Shown piece by piece: positions 1 through 10,496 of a stretch of DNA of 64,000 nt. The stretch's first letter is position 1. The number at the start of each line of letters is the position of its first letter. The position numbers were made by a program, and so were the translations under genes. This stretch comes from Mesocricetibacter intestinalis (GTDB lineage: Bacteria; Pseudomonadota; Gammaproteobacteria; Enterobacterales; Pasteurellaceae), in contig NZ_SNYQ01000004.1 of the NCBI RefSeq assembly GCF_004363295.1, positions 1 through 64,000 of the forward strand. Reading direction: 5' to 3'. The notes under the pieces are model-generated. The model was not told the origin of the DNA and ran no database searches. It saw only the letters and a program-made list of their open reading frames with translations.

Positions 1-150
<150 letters not shown>

Positions 151-160
151 TTAAACAGAA

Positions 161-2263
161 TTATTTTTTACGCGCTTCGATAATAGCGTCGGCAATATTT
201 TTCGGCGCTTCTGCGTATTTTAACGGTTCCATTGAGTAGGAAGCACGACCCTGAGTCTGTGAACGCAGGTCTGTCGCATAACCGAACATTTCGGATAACG
301 GAACCTGAGCACGAATCGCTTTACCCATACCCACATCGTCCATACCTTCAACAATACCGCGACGACGGTTTAAATCACCGATAACATCACCCATGTATTC
401 TTCAGGGGTTTCCACTTCCACTTTCATAATCGGCTCAAGCAACACCGGATTGGCTTTGTTAAACGCCGCTTTAAATGCGATGGAAGCCGCAAGTTTAAAG
501 GCTAACTCGGAAGAGTCCACATCATGGTATGAACCGAAGTGTAAACGAACACCGATATCCACTACCGGATAACCAGCCAACGGACCGGATTTAAGCTGTT
601 CTTGAATACCTTTGTCAACGGCAGGAATATATTCGCCCGGAATCACACCGCCTTTGATTTCGTTTACGAACTCATAACCAGGACCTTCCGGCTCTAACGG
701 ATATAAGTCGATAACCACATGACCATACTGACCGCGACCACCGGATTGTTTCGCATGTTTACCTTCCACGTCGTTAGCACGAGTACGGATGGTTTCGCGA
801 TAAGATACCTGAGGTTTACCTACGTTGGCTTCCACTTTGAATTCGCGACGCATACGGTCAACGATAATATCTAAGTGTAATTCACCCATACCGGAAATAA
901 TGGTTTCGCCGGATTCTTCATCGGTGTGAACACGGAATGAAGGGTCTTCCTGAGCAAGACGACCTAATGCGATACCCATTTTTTCTTGGTCTGCTTTAGT
1001 TTTAGGTTCTACCGCTACGGAAATTACCGGCTCAGGGAATTCCATACGCTCAAGGATAATAGGTGCGCTCTGATCACAAAGGGTATCACCGGTACCTACA
1101 TCTTTCAAGCCGATAGCAGCGGCGATATCGCCGGCGCGGACTTCTTTGATTTCTTCACGTTTGTTAGCGTGCATCTGTACGATACGACCGAAACGTTCAC
1201 GTTTTTGTTTAACGGAGTTCATCACCGTATCACCGGAATTAATCACACCGGAATAAACACGGAAGAAGGTTAAGTTACCTACAAACGGGTCGGTGGCGAT
1301 TTTGAACGCAAGAGCAGAGAAAGGTTCATCATCGCTGGCATGACGTTCGCCTTCGGTTTCGTCCAGATTGATCCCTTTAATTGCCGGAATATCTGTCGGG
1401 GCAGGCAAGTAGTCGATTACAGCGTCAAGCATCGCCTGAACACCTTTGTTTTTAAAGGCTGAACCGCAAGTTACCAGAATAACTTCTGTCGCTAACACGC
1501 GCTGACGTAAACCGGCTTTGATTTCTTCCTCGGTTAATTCTTCACCACCAAGGTATTTTTCCATTAATTCTTCGGAAGCTTCGGCTGCGGCTTCAATCAG
1601 ATTCTGACGCCATTCTTCGCAGTCCGCCTGCATATCCGCCGGGATATCTTCATAAGTGAAAGTCATACCCTGGTCCGCTTCGTTCCAGTTAATGGCTTTC
1701 ATTTTGATTAGGTCGACAACGCCTTTGAAGTTATCTTCCGCACCTACAGGAAGTTGAAGAGGAACAGCATTTCCGCCTAAACGGGTTTTAATCTGTTCTA
1801 CTACGCGCAGGAAGTTAGCACCGGTACGGTCCATTTTGTTCACGAACGCAATACGCGGAACCTGATATTTGTTAGCCTGACGCCATACGGTTTCGGACTG
1901 AGGCTGAACGCCGCCCACCGCACAATAAACCATTACCGCACCGTCAAGTACGCGCATGGAACGTTCAACTTCGATAGTGAAGTCAACGTGTCCCGGGGTG
2001 TCGATAACGTTGATACGGTGTTGTGGATATTGCTGCGACATACCAGACCAGAATGCAGTGGTTGCTGCGGAGGTAATAGTGATACCGCGTTCTTGTTCTT
2101 GTTCCATCCAGTCCATGGTGGCTGCACCATCGTGCACTTCACCGATTTTATGACTTACACCTGTATAGAATAAGATACGCTCAGAGGTAGTTGTTTTACC
2201 TGCATCGATGTGAGCACTGATACCGATATTACGATAGCGCTCAATAGGAGTTACGCGAGCCAT
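161..2263 (-). CDS. fusA: Elongation factor G
   Basis: A 700-residue translational GTPase that drives ribosome translocation and, with RRF, ribosome recycling. The G domain shows G1 AHIDAGKTT (residues about 17-25), G3 DTPGHVDF (about 88) and G4 NKMD (about 142), followed by the EF-G domains II-V; the C-terminal part contains the domain [10 protein letters not shown] motif. Length matches the E. coli protein (704). The ATG at 2263 has an AAGGAAA site about 8 bases upstream. It lies 108 bp after rpsG and 64 bp before tuf, the usual str order. Confidence 0.99.
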   Translation of the reverse strand: MARVTPIERYRNIGISAHIDAGKTTTSERILFYTGVSHKIGEVHDGAATMDWMEQEQERGITITSAATTAFWSGMSQQYPQHRINVIDTPGHVDFTIEVERSMRVLDGAVMVYCAVGGVQPQSETVWRQANKYQVPRIAFVNKMDRTGANFLRVVEQIKTRLGGNAVPLQLPVGAEDNFKGVVDLIKMKAINWNEADQGMTFTYEDIPADMQADCEEWRQNLIEAAAEASEELMEKYLGGEELTEEEIKAGLRQRVLATEVILVTCGSAFKNKGVQAMLDAVIDYLPAPTDIPAIKGINLDETEGERHASDDEPFSALAFKIATDPFVGNLTFFRVYSGVINSGDTVMNSVKQKRERFGRIVQMHANKREEIKEVRAGDIAAAIGLKDVGTGDTLCDQSAPIILERMEFPEPVISVAVEPKTKADQEKMGIALGRLAQEDPSFRVHTDEESGETIISGMGELHLDIIVDRMRREFKVEANVGKPQVSYRETIRTRANDVEGKHAKQSGGRGQYGHVVIDLYPLEPEGPGYEFVNEIKGGVIPGEYIPAVDKGIQEQLKSGPLAGYPVVDIGVRLHFGSYHDVDSSELAFKLAASIAFKAAFNKANPVLLEPIMKVEVETPEEYMGDVIGDLNRRRGIVEGMDDVGMGKAIRAQVPLSEMFGYATDLRSQTQGRASYSMEPLKYAEAPKNIADAIIEARKK

Positions 2264-2371
2264 TAGTATATTTCCTTGTTTGGAATGCTAAATAAATATG
2301 AAATTTTAAATATGGATAAGGCTCCACCGCATAAATATGAGATGAAGCCTGAAAAACCTATCGCTAACCTA

Positions 2372-3369
<998 letters not shown>

Positions 3370-3421
3370 TTATTCAATAATAATGTTATTAAAGCCCGTC
3401 CTATACAAGGACAGACAGCGC

Positions 3422-3450
3422 ATTTTAGAGAGTTAAAGGGATTGTGTCAA
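3422..3450 (-). promoter_or_regulatory. sigma-70 promoter of the str operon
   Basis: On the minus strand, TTGACA (complement of 3445-3450) is followed after exactly 17 bases by TAAAAT (complement of 3422-3427). This is a near-consensus housekeeping promoter about 80-110 bp before the rpsL start, as expected for a highly expressed ribosomal operon. Confidence 0.85.
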
Positions 3451-3471
3451 GGATTGAAGGGGGATCTTTTA

Positions 3472-3495
3472 GCCGGATCCGGCAGGGATCCCGGG
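3472..3495. repeat. Cluster of short perfect palindromes upstream of the str promoter
   Basis: Three overlapping or adjacent palindromes lie between tusB and the str promoter: GCCGGATCCGGC (3472-3483), GGGATCCC (3485-3492) and CCCGGG (3490-3495). No U-run follows on the minus strand, so a factor-independent terminator for tusB is not clear. The role is unknown; they may limit read-through or be chance GC-rich palindromes. Confidence 0.4.
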
Positions 3496-3527
3496 AGAAA
3501 TAATGCGAATGACGGATCAATATCCGC

Positions 3528-3803
3528 TTAATAAGCGAGCTGCGGAAAATATCGTTCAGTCAGTAACACCATCTCTTCTATGGAAATTAAACGCGACTTT
3601 GCGGAAGGCGGCAGCAATGGGAGCAGATTACGGGCCGCCACATCTTCTGCCAAAATGTAGCAATGGGAAAACAGTTCGGGATATTTCAGCGCCAGTAACA
3701 CGCCGTCCTGCCAGAGCAGCAGGGCGTCATTTTCACCGCGGGCATTTAGGCAGTCGGTTAATAAATGCGGCGGGTAATCCGCTCGGGAAAAGGTATAGAG
3801 CAT
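3528..3803 (-). CDS. tusB: TusB, sulfur-relay protein
   Basis: A 91-residue DsrH/TusB-family protein. With TusC and TusD it forms the complex that passes persulfide sulfur from TusA towards TusE and MnmA for 2-thiolation of U34 in tRNA. The sequence starts MLYTFSRADYPP and shows the family's LLLWQDGVLLAL core. No ribosome-binding site is visible before the ATG: the 13 nt after the tusC stop are occupied by an uptake sequence, so translation probably depends on coupling to tusC. The order yheO-tusD-tusC-tusB-rpsL is the enteric one. Confidence 0.93.
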   Translation of the reverse strand: MLYTFSRADYPPHLLTDCLNARGENDALLLWQDGVLLALKYPELFSHCYILAEDVAARNLLPLLPPSAKSRLISIEEMVLLTERYFPQLAY

Positions 3804-3808
3804 AGTAA

Positions 3809-3817
3809 AAGTGCGGT
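3809..3817 (+). repeat. DNA uptake sequence core at the tusC-tusB junction
   Basis: An exact AAGTGCGGT lies between the tusC stop (it overlaps its first base) and the tusB start, taking the place where a ribosome-binding site would be expected. Confidence 0.85.
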
Positions 3818-4179
3818 CAAAAAGTTAAAAGTTTTTCACTGTGCTGCAAACGGCGGCATAATTCTTCCCGCCTAACCGTCTCGCAGTCAATAATCAGATC
3901 CCGCGCTTCCAAGCCGTAGCGCTCTAAGCTGTTGCAACAGATATAGCGCTGCTTAATTTCATACAGATCCAACAGTTTAAACGCAGCAATAAAATCTTTT
4001 TGTAAAATCAGCGCGGGATTCTGCCCTTTGAGCAGATTGAATACGCCGTCGTCGATAAAATATACGGCAATATCCTCTTCATTACAGAACGCAGTAGCCG
4101 CCAGCAGCGCATCTAAGCCCTCGCGGCTGTCGGAAGTGCCATAGGGCGACGAACGGAAAACAAAAGCCAGTTTAGTCAT
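3817..4179 (-). CDS. tusC: TusC, sulfur-relay protein
   Basis: A 120-residue DsrF/TusC-family subunit of the TusBCD sulfurtransferase complex in the cytoplasm. It begins MTKLAFVFRSSPYGTSDSREGLDALLA, the usual family opening (residues 1-27). Its ATG overlaps the tusD stop by 4 bp (ATGA), so tusD and tusC are translationally coupled. Confidence 0.95.
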   Translation of the reverse strand: MTKLAFVFRSSPYGTSDSREGLDALLAATAFCNEEDIAVYFIDDGVFNLLKGQNPALILQKDFIAAFKLLDLYEIKQRYICCNSLERYGLEARDLIIDCETVRREELCRRLQHSEKLLTF

Positions 4180-4556
4180 AGGGTTATTACTCGATCGGCA
4201 CCGGCAACGGCGCTGATAAACTCACCCAAGCCGGCAATAATAAAGCCTGCGGCAAGGTTACAATGCTGCTTATCCGCCGCACTGCTCGTATCTACGACGC
4301 CGCGGCGTTGCGAGGCGGCGACGCACAAATGCAGAGGAACATGATATTCCCGCTGCAGTTTTTGCCAGGCGGCGAGCAGATTAAATTCGTCATTGGCGGG
4401 GTAAACATAGGCGTTAGCATTACTGACGCCGTTCTGAAAAAAGAAAATCTGGCTAATCTCATGCCCTTTGCGTAACAACGCCGAAGCAAACTGATAAGCC
4501 AAATAAGCCCCCTGAGAACCGTAAACCGGTTGTTTTACCGCAAGCACATAACGCAT
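4176..4556 (-). CDS. tusD: TusD, sulfur-relay protein with active-site cysteine
   Basis: A 126-residue DsrE/TusD-family protein, the TusBCD subunit that receives the sulfur. The catalytic cysteine falls at residue 78 in LCVAASQRRGV, matching Cys78 of the E. coli protein. It overlaps yheO by one base (TAATG) and tusC by four, so yheO-tusDCB is one transcription unit. Confidence 0.96.
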   Translation of the reverse strand: MRYVLAVKQPVYGSQGAYLAYQFASALLRKGHEISQIFFFQNGVSNANAYVYPANDEFNLLAAWQKLQREYHVPLHLCVAASQRRGVVDTSSAADKQHCNLAAGFIIAGLGEFISAVAGADRVITL

Positions 4557-5221
4557 TATTTATGTTCGTCCTGCTTGATCTGACGGATATATAAATAAAC
4601 CGTATGCCGGGAAATATCCAAACGAGCAGCCACCAGGTTAATGGCATCCTTAATATCAAAGATTCCCTTTTCAAACAGAGATACCACAATCTGACGATTT
4701 TTGTTGTTATTGGCGACAAAGCGATCGGCGGAAACTTCCTCAATGGTATTTTCCACCGTCTGTGCCACCAGTTCTTCGACGGAACTGGCAAAATTAACCG
4801 CGGAAGTTTCTTCGTGCTGCGGCGGCGGGATCAAGCTCTGTACAAACTGAGAAAGGGGAACGTCAAGATTAATATTAATACAGAGTAAACCAATAATGCG
4901 CTGATTTTTATTACGAATCGCAATGGTAACGGATTTCATCAGGCCATTGGTTTTCGCTCGGGTAAAATAGGGCTTAGATACGCTTTCGGTTTTCATGCCG
5001 TGCAGGGATTTAAGCGCCAGATCGGTAATCGGCGAACCTTCCTGACGATTGGTATTATGACCGTTAGCAATACAAATGGCGGAACGTTCCAAATCTTCCA
5101 GCGAATGCAATACGATTTCGCAATGAGTTCCGATTAAAGCGCTGACCCCTTCAACCACGGCGCGATAAGAATTCAGTATGGTGCGATCTTCTTCAGTAAA
5201 GGGGCGTTTATCAGTTAACAT
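4556..5221 (-). CDS. yheO: YheO-family transcriptional regulator (PAS-like plus HTH)
   Basis: A 221-residue protein with an N-terminal YheO-type PAS-like domain (about residues 15-130, including GTHCEIVLHSLEDLERSAI) and a C-terminal helix-turn-helix (about 170-215, DAINLVAARLDISRHTVYLYI). The family is a predicted DNA-binding regulator next to tusDCB in enteric bacteria and Haemophilus. The ligand and targets are not visible in the sequence. It is first in the yheO-tusDCB unit. Confidence 0.9.
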   Translation of the reverse strand: MLTDKRPFTEEDRTILNSYRAVVEGVSALIGTHCEIVLHSLEDLERSAICIANGHNTNRQEGSPITDLALKSLHGMKTESVSKPYFTRAKTNGLMKSVTIAIRNKNQRIIGLLCININLDVPLSQFVQSLIPPPQHEETSAVNFASSVEELVAQTVENTIEEVSADRFVANNNKNRQIVVSLFEKGIFDIKDAINLVAARLDISRHTVYLYIRQIKQDEHK

Positions 5222-5242
5222 GAATTTCTTCCGGAATTAAAG

Positions 5243-5283
5243 ACCGCACTTTTCTCTTGTTTCAAGCAAGATAAAAGTGCGGT
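5243..5283 (-). terminator. Inverted uptake-sequence pair after fkpA
   Basis: Two exact uptake cores in opposite orientation, ACCGCACTT (5243-5251) and AAGTGCGGT (5275-5283), extend into a stem of about 17 bp with one mismatch and a loop of about 7 nt. Such pairs often serve as terminators in Haemophilus and Pasteurella. It lies right after the fkpA stop; the U-run after it is short, so termination efficiency is uncertain. Confidence 0.65.
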
Positions 5284-5294
5284 AAATTTTTTAA

Positions 5295-6023
5295 TTATTT
5301 TTTCGCCTGAGGCATAACGTCCAACACCTCTACCTCAAAATAGAGCGTAGAATTCGCCGGAATTTCACCCATTTCCTGTTCGCCGTAGGCCAGTTTCGGC
5401 GGGATTACCAATTCGATCTTGCCGCCTTTCTTCACCAACTGCAATCCTTCGCTCCAGCCCGGAATCACCTGATCCAGACGAAATTCCGCCGGCAGGTTAC
5501 GCTGACGCGAGCTGTCGAACACTTTGCCGTTCGGAAGTTTACCGGTGTAATGCACCTTCACCTTATCGGTGGCCTTGATGTTTTCACCTTCGCCGGCTTT
5601 ATCGATGCGGTACAACAAGCCGGAATCGGTTTTCTTCACCCCGGATTTCTTATTGAATTCGGCAGTTAACTTAGCCCCGTCTTCCTGCGCTTGTTTCGCC
5701 TGTTCCGCGGCCTTAGCCAAACTTGCCGCCTTTAATTTTTCATCGACGCCTTGTAAGGTTTCCACCAACTGTTTATCTTTACTTAAATCCGCTTTTCCTT
5801 TCAGCCCGTCAGCCACTCCGGCCAGCAATTTTTCCTGATCATATTTAATCACCTCTTGCTGCGCTTCGGTCATACCTTTTAAATCCATACCGACCAGAAC
5901 GCCCAGAGCATAGGAAGGATCTTTCGCTAATGTATTTTCAGATTGAGCCGCCTGTAACGCCGAAACGCTAAAAAAAGCACCCACCGCTAATGCAACCGCC
6001 GTCATTTTTTTCATTTTTAACAT
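5295..6023 (-). CDS. fkpA: FkpA, periplasmic FKBP-type peptidyl-prolyl isomerase
   Basis: A 242-residue chaperone and prolyl isomerase that helps outer-membrane and periplasmic proteins fold. Residues 1-26 form a signal peptide (basic start, hydrophobic AVALAVGAFFSVSAL, cleavage near LQA-AQS). An N-terminal helical dimerisation domain (about 30-125, with long Lys/Ala/Gln helices) is followed by the FKBP domain (about 130-240) with VHYTGKLPNGKVFDSS and VIPGWSEGLQLV. The first ATG has AAAGGAAA about 8 bases upstream. Next to slyX, as in enteric bacteria. Confidence 0.96.
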   Translation of the reverse strand: MLKMKKMTAVALAVGAFFSVSALQAAQSENTLAKDPSYALGVLVGMDLKGMTEAQQEVIKYDQEKLLAGVADGLKGKADLSKDKQLVETLQGVDEKLKAASLAKAAEQAKQAQEDGAKLTAEFNKKSGVKKTDSGLLYRIDKAGEGENIKATDKVKVHYTGKLPNGKVFDSSRQRNLPAEFRLDQVIPGWSEGLQLVKKGGKIELVIPPKLAYGEQEMGEIPANSTLYFEVEVLDVMPQAKK

Positions 6024-6182
6024 TATAATTTCCTTTAAAATGGTTGAGAATATTTTAGATCAGTCCGATTCTAACAATCCTTGTTTAAGATAAAATAAAC
6101 GAAAAAGGGTTTTCAATATACACTTTGTGTGCGATAAGTTAAAGCCAATTTAATAAATCTCCCCCTGTTATTTAGGATTATT

Positions 6183-6395
6183 ATGCAAAAAACGGAAATG
6201 CGTCTTGCCGAACTAGAAATGAAAGTAACCTTTCAGGAAAATACTATTGAAGAATTGAACCAAGCCTTGGTGGCTCAGCAGTTCGAACTGGAGAAAATCC
6301 AACTGCAGCTGCGCTATCTGGCGCGCAAGCTAAAAGATATGCAGCCCTCGAATATCGCAACCCAAGCGGAAGAAACGCCGCCGCCGCATTATTGA
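6183..6395 (+). CDS. slyX: SlyX-family small coiled-coil protein
   Basis: A 70-residue protein, almost wholly a heptad-repeat coiled coil ([20 protein letters not shown] and on to about residue 55) ending in the family's PPPHY tail. The function is unknown even in E. coli, where it is encoded beside slyD and fkpA. An AGGA site lies 5 bases before the ATG. It is divergent from fkpA and shares a 159-bp intergenic region with it. Confidence 0.95.
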   Translation: MQKTEMRLAELEMKVTFQENTIEELNQALVAQQFELEKIQLQLRYLARKLKDMQPSNIATQAEETPPPHY

Positions 6396-6440
6396 TAAGC
6401 ACATTTATTGCGCGCCCTGAATGCGGCGGCTCGCCGCAAT

Positions 6441-6492
6441 AAAAAAACCGCACCTTGGCGCCCTTTCAACGGGCGGAAAAGTGCGGTCGTTT
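6441..6492. terminator. Bidirectional terminator with an embedded uptake sequence (slyX / pgdx)
   Basis: A run of seven A's, then ACCGCAC, an inner GC-rich stem (GGCGCCC with GGGCGG) and AAGTGCGGT (exact core, 6479-6487) followed by CGTTTTT. On the minus strand this gives a strong stem followed by seven U's at the end of pgdx; on the plus strand it serves slyX. A second small hairpin, GCGGCG/CGCCGC, lies just before it at 6423-6437. Confidence 0.85.
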
Positions 6493-6503
6493 TTAGCCGA
6501 AAT

Positions 6504-7238
6504 TTATTTTGCTGCGAAGTAGGCTTCTAAATCTTCGCTACCGCCCACATACTGGCCGCCGATAAAGACCTGCGGAACAGAAGTTTTACCGGTAATCGCA
6601 CGCACCGAGATGGTACTTGCATCACGGCCTAGGACGATTTCTTCAAAGGTATAACCCTTAGCTTTTAACAGCGCTTTCGCTTTGGCGCAATAAGGGCAGC
6701 CCAGTTTAGTGATAATGGATACGGAAGGTTTGGCACTCCAGTCCGGTTTCAGATATTTAATCATGGTATCCGCATCGGAAACTTTAAACGGATCGCCCGG
6801 CTCGTTCGGTTCGATAAACATTTTTTCAACGACACCGTTTTTAACTAACATGGAATAACGCCATGAACGTTTACCAAAGCCCAGATCCTCTTTATCCACC
6901 AGCATACCCATACCTTCGGTGAACTCGCCGTTACCGTCCGGAATCACGGTGATATTTTCCGATTCCTGATCCGCCTTCCAAGCATTCATAACGAAAGTAT
7001 CGTTTACCGACATACAAATGATATCGTCTACGCCCAGCGCTTTAAATTCGCAGGCCAGTTCATTGTAGCGCGGCAGATGGCTTGAAGAACAGGTCGGGGT
7101 GAAAGCACCCGGTAATGAGAAAAGTACCACGGTTTTGTTATCGAATAACTGTGCGGAAGTAACATCAACCCAGGCATCGCCCTGACGGGTATGAAACGTA
7201 ACTTGCGGAACCTTTTTTCCTTCCATATTTGCAGACAT
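6504..7238 (-). CDS. pgdx: Fused peroxiredoxin-glutaredoxin (PGdx)
   Basis: A 244-residue hybrid peroxidase. Residues about 1-165 are a Prx5-type peroxiredoxin with the peroxidatic cysteine at residue 50 in PGAFTPTC; residues about 170-244 are a glutaredoxin with the CPYC redox centre at 181-184. The glutaredoxin domain reduces the peroxidase domain with glutathione, so the enzyme removes H2O2 and alkyl peroxides using GSH. The fusion is characteristic of Haemophilus and relatives. It is divergent from oxyR, the peroxide sensor likely to control it. An AGAGGAAAA ribosome-binding site precedes the ATG. Confidence 0.97.
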   Translation of the reverse strand: MSANMEGKKVPQVTFHTRQGDAWVDVTSAQLFDNKTVVLFSLPGAFTPTCSSSHLPRYNELACEFKALGVDDIICMSVNDTFVMNAWKADQESENITVIPDGNGEFTEGMGMLVDKEDLGFGKRSWRYSMLVKNGVVEKMFIEPNEPGDPFKVSDADTMIKYLKPDWSAKPSVSIITKLGCPYCAKAKALLKAKGYTFEEIVLGRDASTISVRAITGKTSVPQVFIGGQYVGGSEDLEAYFAAK

Positions 7239-7360
7239 AATTTTCCTCTCTTTTTTAACGGGTTGGTTTGTTTTACGGGTTTATTATAGGGAGATTTATG
7301 CTATAGTTACAATCAATTAATTCTATGCTTTTAATCGCCTTTTTCTATAATGAGGTAAAT

Positions 7361-8269
7361 ATGAATATCCGTGACTTAGAATATCTAGCCGCCCTTGCAG
7401 AATATAAACACTTTCGCCGTGCCGCCGATGCTTGTCATGTCAGCCAGCCCACCCTCAGCGGCCAAATCCGCAAACTGGAAGACGAACTGGGGATCACCCT
7501 GCTGGAACGTACCAGTCGTAAAGTGTTGTTTACGCAATCGGGTCTTATTTTAGTCGAGCAGGCAAAAAAAGTTTTGCGGGAAGTCAAAGTATTGAAAGAA
7601 ATGGCCAGTAATCAAGGCAAAGAAATGACCGGCCCCCTGCACCTGGGCGTTATCCCTACCGTAGGCCCCTATTTACTGCCTTACATCATGCCGATGATAA
7701 AAGAATCCTTTCCGGAACTGGAATTGTTCTTGTACGAAGCCCAAACTTCACAGTTATTGGATCAATTGGAAAGCGGCCGTATCGATTGCGCCATTCTGGC
7801 CAGCGTACCGGAAGCGGAAGCCTTTATCGAAGTACCTATTTTCCATGAAGAAATGCTGTTGGCGGTTTCCGAGCAACACCCTTGGGCCGATAGCCGCCAA
7901 ATAGAAATGGAACGCCTGAAAGGTTGTGAAGTACTTATGCTGGACGACGGCCATTGTCTGCGGGATCAGGCGTTGGGCTATTGTTTTACCGCCGGCGCTT
8001 CGGAAAATCCGCACTTTCAAGCCACCAGTTTGGAAACTCTGCGTAATATGGTAGCGGCCAACGCCGGTTTAACGCTAATGCCGCAACTGGCCGTACTGAA
8101 CGAAGGCTCCCGCGGCGGGGTAAAATACATTCCCTGTATCCACCCGGTTCCACAGCGTACCATCGCCCTGGTCTATCGTCCCGGCTCGCCTTTACGCAGC
8201 CGCTATGAACGCATTGCCGGCGCAGTAGCGAATATGGTGCAACCTATTTTAACGGCGCAAGGAAAATAA
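7361..8269 (+). CDS. oxyR: OxyR, LysR-type peroxide sensor and regulator
   Basis: I place the start at the ATG at 7361 ([18 protein letters not shown]), preceded by TGAGGT, rather than an upstream in-frame ATG at 7325; this gives 302 residues. The N-terminal helix-turn-helix spans about 1-60. The redox cysteines fall exactly at 199 and 208 (DGHC...GYC), the pair that forms the activating disulfide in E. coli OxyR. It is divergent from pgdx and followed after one base by fabR. Confidence 0.98.
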   Translation: MNIRDLEYLAALAEYKHFRRAADACHVSQPTLSGQIRKLEDELGITLLERTSRKVLFTQSGLILVEQAKKVLREVKVLKEMASNQGKEMTGPLHLGVIPTVGPYLLPYIMPMIKESFPELELFLYEAQTSQLLDQLESGRIDCAILASVPEAEAFIEVPIFHEEMLLAVSEQHPWADSRQIEMERLKGCEVLMLDDGHCLRDQALGYCFTAGASENPHFQATSLETLRNMVAANAGLTLMPQLAVLNEGSRGGVKYIPCIHPVPQRTIALVYRPGSPLRSRYERIAGAVANMVQPILTAQGK

Positions 8270-8270
8270 T

Positions 8271-8897
8271 ATGGCGGGCATTCGTGCGATTCAGAAAGAA
8301 AAAACCCGCCGCGCCCTGGTGGATGCGGCCTTTAATCAATTAACCGCAGAAAAAAGCTTTTCCGGTTTAAGTCTGCGCGAAGTCGCCAGAGAAGCGGGAA
8401 TTGCGCCGACTTCATTCTACCGGCATTTCCGCGATATGGACGAACTCGGCCTTACCATGGTGGACGAAGCGGGACTCACCTTGCGCCAGCTAATGCGCCA
8501 GGCGCGTAAACGCATTGAAAAAGGCGGCAGCGTCATCGCCATTTCCGTCGAAACCTTTTTTGAATTTATCGCCGGCAGCCCGAACGTTTTCCGCCTGCTG
8601 CTGCGCGAAAGTTCCGGCACCTCACAGGCCTTTCGTACCGCAGCGGCACGGGAGATCAAACATTTTGTCGACGAGTTGGCGGAATATATCGCCTATAAAA
8701 ACGACTATTCGCCTTATGTGGCCTACGTTCAGGCGGAAGGCATGGTTACCATTGTGTTTACCGCCGGTGCCAATGCGCTGGATATGAATAATAAGGAACG
8801 GGAGCAGCTAAAAGAGCGCTTAATTCTACAGTTGCGTATGCTGGCAAAAGGGGCGCTGACCTATGCCAATGCCGTTAGCGCTTTTGATCGCCTGTAA
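8271..8897 (+). CDS. fabR: FabR, TetR-family repressor of unsaturated fatty-acid synthesis
   Basis: A 208-residue TetR-type regulator. The N-terminal HTH (about residues 12-55, [20 protein letters not shown]) is nearly identical to that of E. coli FabR, which represses fabA/fabB according to the acyl-CoA/ACP pool. It starts one base after the oxyR stop, so it is probably co-transcribed and coupled. In E. coli sthA lies between oxyR and fabR; it is absent here. Confidence 0.95.
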   Translation: MAGIRAIQKEKTRRALVDAAFNQLTAEKSFSGLSLREVAREAGIAPTSFYRHFRDMDELGLTMVDEAGLTLRQLMRQARKRIEKGGSVIAISVETFFEFIAGSPNVFRLLLRESSGTSQAFRTAAAREIKHFVDELAEYIAYKNDYSPYVAYVQAEGMVTIVFTAGANALDMNNKEREQLKERLILQLRMLAKGALTYANAVSAFDRL

Positions 8898-8959
8898 TCG
8901 AAAGGGGCGGTGAAACAATGTTTTTGCCGCACCGGATTTACCCTGCTTCCAGCCGACAA

Positions 8960-9715
8960 TCAATCGCTTAAACACCGGGGCAGCCCGCTGCCGAAATCCT
9001 CCGGCAAGCCCTGATCACAAATCAATAAATCGAACTGCGCCAACTCGGCGATATAAGCCTGACGCACCTGATTCAACTTGGAATGATCGAACACCAAAAT
9101 ATTCTGTCGACTTTTCGCCATGGCTTTCTGCTTAGTTCTGGCCTCATCCAAATTAAAGCAGGTGGCGCCCTGTTTAGGATCTACGCCGGCGGCGGAGATA
9201 AAAGCCTTATCGGTACAGAGCGCATCCAATTCGGTACTGAGCTGAATCGGCGTAATAAAAGAGTTGTTGCGTGAATAATGCCCGCCGCACAGAATCACCT
9301 CGCACTGCGGTTTTTCCTGCAACAGCATAAAAGTATTAATCGAGCAGCAAAGTGCGGTAAATTTCAAAGCATTATCAATCTGCGAAGCGATAAAAGGAAT
9401 GGTGGAACCGCAGTCGAAAAAAACAATATCGTTCTCTCTGATCAAATCGGCAGCCAGTTTGCCGATATGCATTTTTTGCGCAATATTTTTACTTTCCTGC
9501 TCAAAAATCTGATAAACGTTTTCAGCGCTTTTCGGCGCCTCTCTAACAATATAACCCCCTAGCAGAATCACCGAACCCGTATGGGCGTTTAAATCCCGTC
9601 GTATGGTCATTTCAGATACATTCAGAATTTCCGCCGCATCGCGCAGATGAATTTTATCCATTTGCTTCAGCAAAAATTCCAGTTTTTGAATACGTGATTG
9701 AGCTTTTTTGTCCAT
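8960..9715 (-). CDS. deoR: DeoR-type repressor of the deoxyribose/deoxynucleoside genes
   Basis: A 251-residue DeoR-family regulator. The HTH is at about residues 15-45 (LRDAAEILNVSEMTIRRDL), followed by a sugar-phosphate effector domain with FFDCGSTIPFIASQID, CGGHYSRNN and SAAGVDPKQGATCFNLDEA, all close to E. coli DeoR, which senses deoxyribose-5-phosphate. It is downstream of deoC on the same strand (24-bp gap), and the deoC/deoK control region carries repeats that resemble DeoR operators. In Salmonella-type deoxyribose operons the regulator is called deoQ; which name fits better is open. An exact uptake core lies inside it at 9350-9358. Confidence 0.88.
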   Translation of the reverse strand: MDKKAQSRIQKLEFLLKQMDKIHLRDAAEILNVSEMTIRRDLNAHTGSVILLGGYIVREAPKSAENVYQIFEQESKNIAQKMHIGKLAADLIRENDIVFFDCGSTIPFIASQIDNALKFTALCCSINTFMLLQEKPQCEVILCGGHYSRNNSFITPIQLSTELDALCTDKAFISAAGVDPKQGATCFNLDEARTKQKAMAKSRQNILVFDHSKLNQVRQAYIAELAQFDLLICDQGLPEDFGSGLPRCLSD

Positions 9716-9739
9716 ACTGAGTCCGGTGTGAGGCTTTGT

Positions 9740-10414
9740 TTAATAACCGCCGTTAGTATCTTGTAAACCGTTAATAATTGCAATCCCGGCACTGGCGCCG
9801 ATACGGTTGGCTCCGGCTTCAATCATCGCCAGTGCGCTTGCGGTATCACGAACGCCGCCGGAAGCCTTAACCCCGATATCCGGGCCGACGCTACGGCGCA
9901 TCAAAGCGATATCTTCAACGGTGGCGCCGCCTTTATTAAAACCAGTGGAGGTTTTAACAAAACCTACTTTTAATTCGCGACAGATTTCACAAGCCTTAAC
10001 AATTTCTTCTTTAGTCAGCAGGCAGGTTTCCAGAATCACTTTCAGGGTAGCGCCGGCAGCGGCATTCAATACCGCTTGAATATCCGCCTTAACAGCCTCC
10101 CAGCGCCCGGATTTAATCCAACCCACATTAATCACCATATCCACTTCACCTGCGCCGGCAGCAATCGCCTGTTCGGTTTCGAACACCTTAACGGCTGTCA
10201 TATTGGCCCCTAACGGAAAACCAATCACTGTGCAAATTTTAACATCGCTGCCCTGAAGCTGCCGCTGTGCCAAAGGAATATGGCAAGGATTGATACAAAC
10301 CGAAAAAAAATGATGCTGCTTTGCTTCTTCACAAAGCTGAATAATATCTTGTTCGGTTTTTTCCGCAGTCAGTGCCGTATGATCGATAAATTTCGCAATA
10401 TCTTTAGATTCCAT
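9740..10414 (-). CDS. deoC: Deoxyribose-phosphate aldolase
   Basis: A 224-residue class I aldolase that splits 2-deoxy-D-ribose-5-phosphate into acetaldehyde and glyceraldehyde-3-phosphate. It is of the shorter type, with the Schiff-base lysine at 154 ([10 protein letters not shown]), the second active-site lysine at 183 (GVKASGGVR) and the aspartate at 92 (EVDMVINVG). It is first in the leftward deoC-deoR unit and divergent from deoK, whose product it consumes. It has a consensus TATAAT -10 about 60 bp upstream. Confidence 0.97.
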   Translation of the reverse strand: MESKDIAKFIDHTALTAEKTEQDIIQLCEEAKQHHFFSVCINPCHIPLAQRQLQGSDVKICTVIGFPLGANMTAVKVFETEQAIAAGAGEVDMVINVGWIKSGRWEAVKADIQAVLNAAAGATLKVILETCLLTKEEIVKACEICRELKVGFVKTSTGFNKGGATVEDIALMRRSVGPDIGVKASGGVRDTASALAMIEAGANRIGASAGIAIINGLQDTNGGY

Positions 10415-10470
10415 AATGCTAGCCTCTCTGTTAAATAAAAATGAATGAAAATGGTTGATAAACTTTTTGC

Positions 10471-10476
10471 ATTATA
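10471..10476 (-). promoter_or_regulatory. Predicted -10 of the deoC-deoR promoter
   Basis: The minus strand reads TATAAT exactly. No good -35 lies 17 bp upstream, which fits an activator-dependent promoter; the CRP-like site at 10497-10512 is centred about 40.5 bp before the implied start (about 10464). The start site is inferred from the -10 position. Confidence 0.6.
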
Positions 10477-10496
10477 CATCAATTAATTTCAAAAAT

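Noticed and set aside
3503-3805. A 100-codon open frame on the plus strand opposite tusB
   Set aside because: It lies antisense to tusB, has no family resemblance or good ribosome-binding site, and tusB is secure from its operon context.
7281-7325. Possible OxyR box between pgdx and oxyR (ATAG and CTAT tetramers)
   Set aside because: The tetramers are present, but their spacing does not fit the ATAGnTnnnAnCTAT pattern, so no operator was listed.
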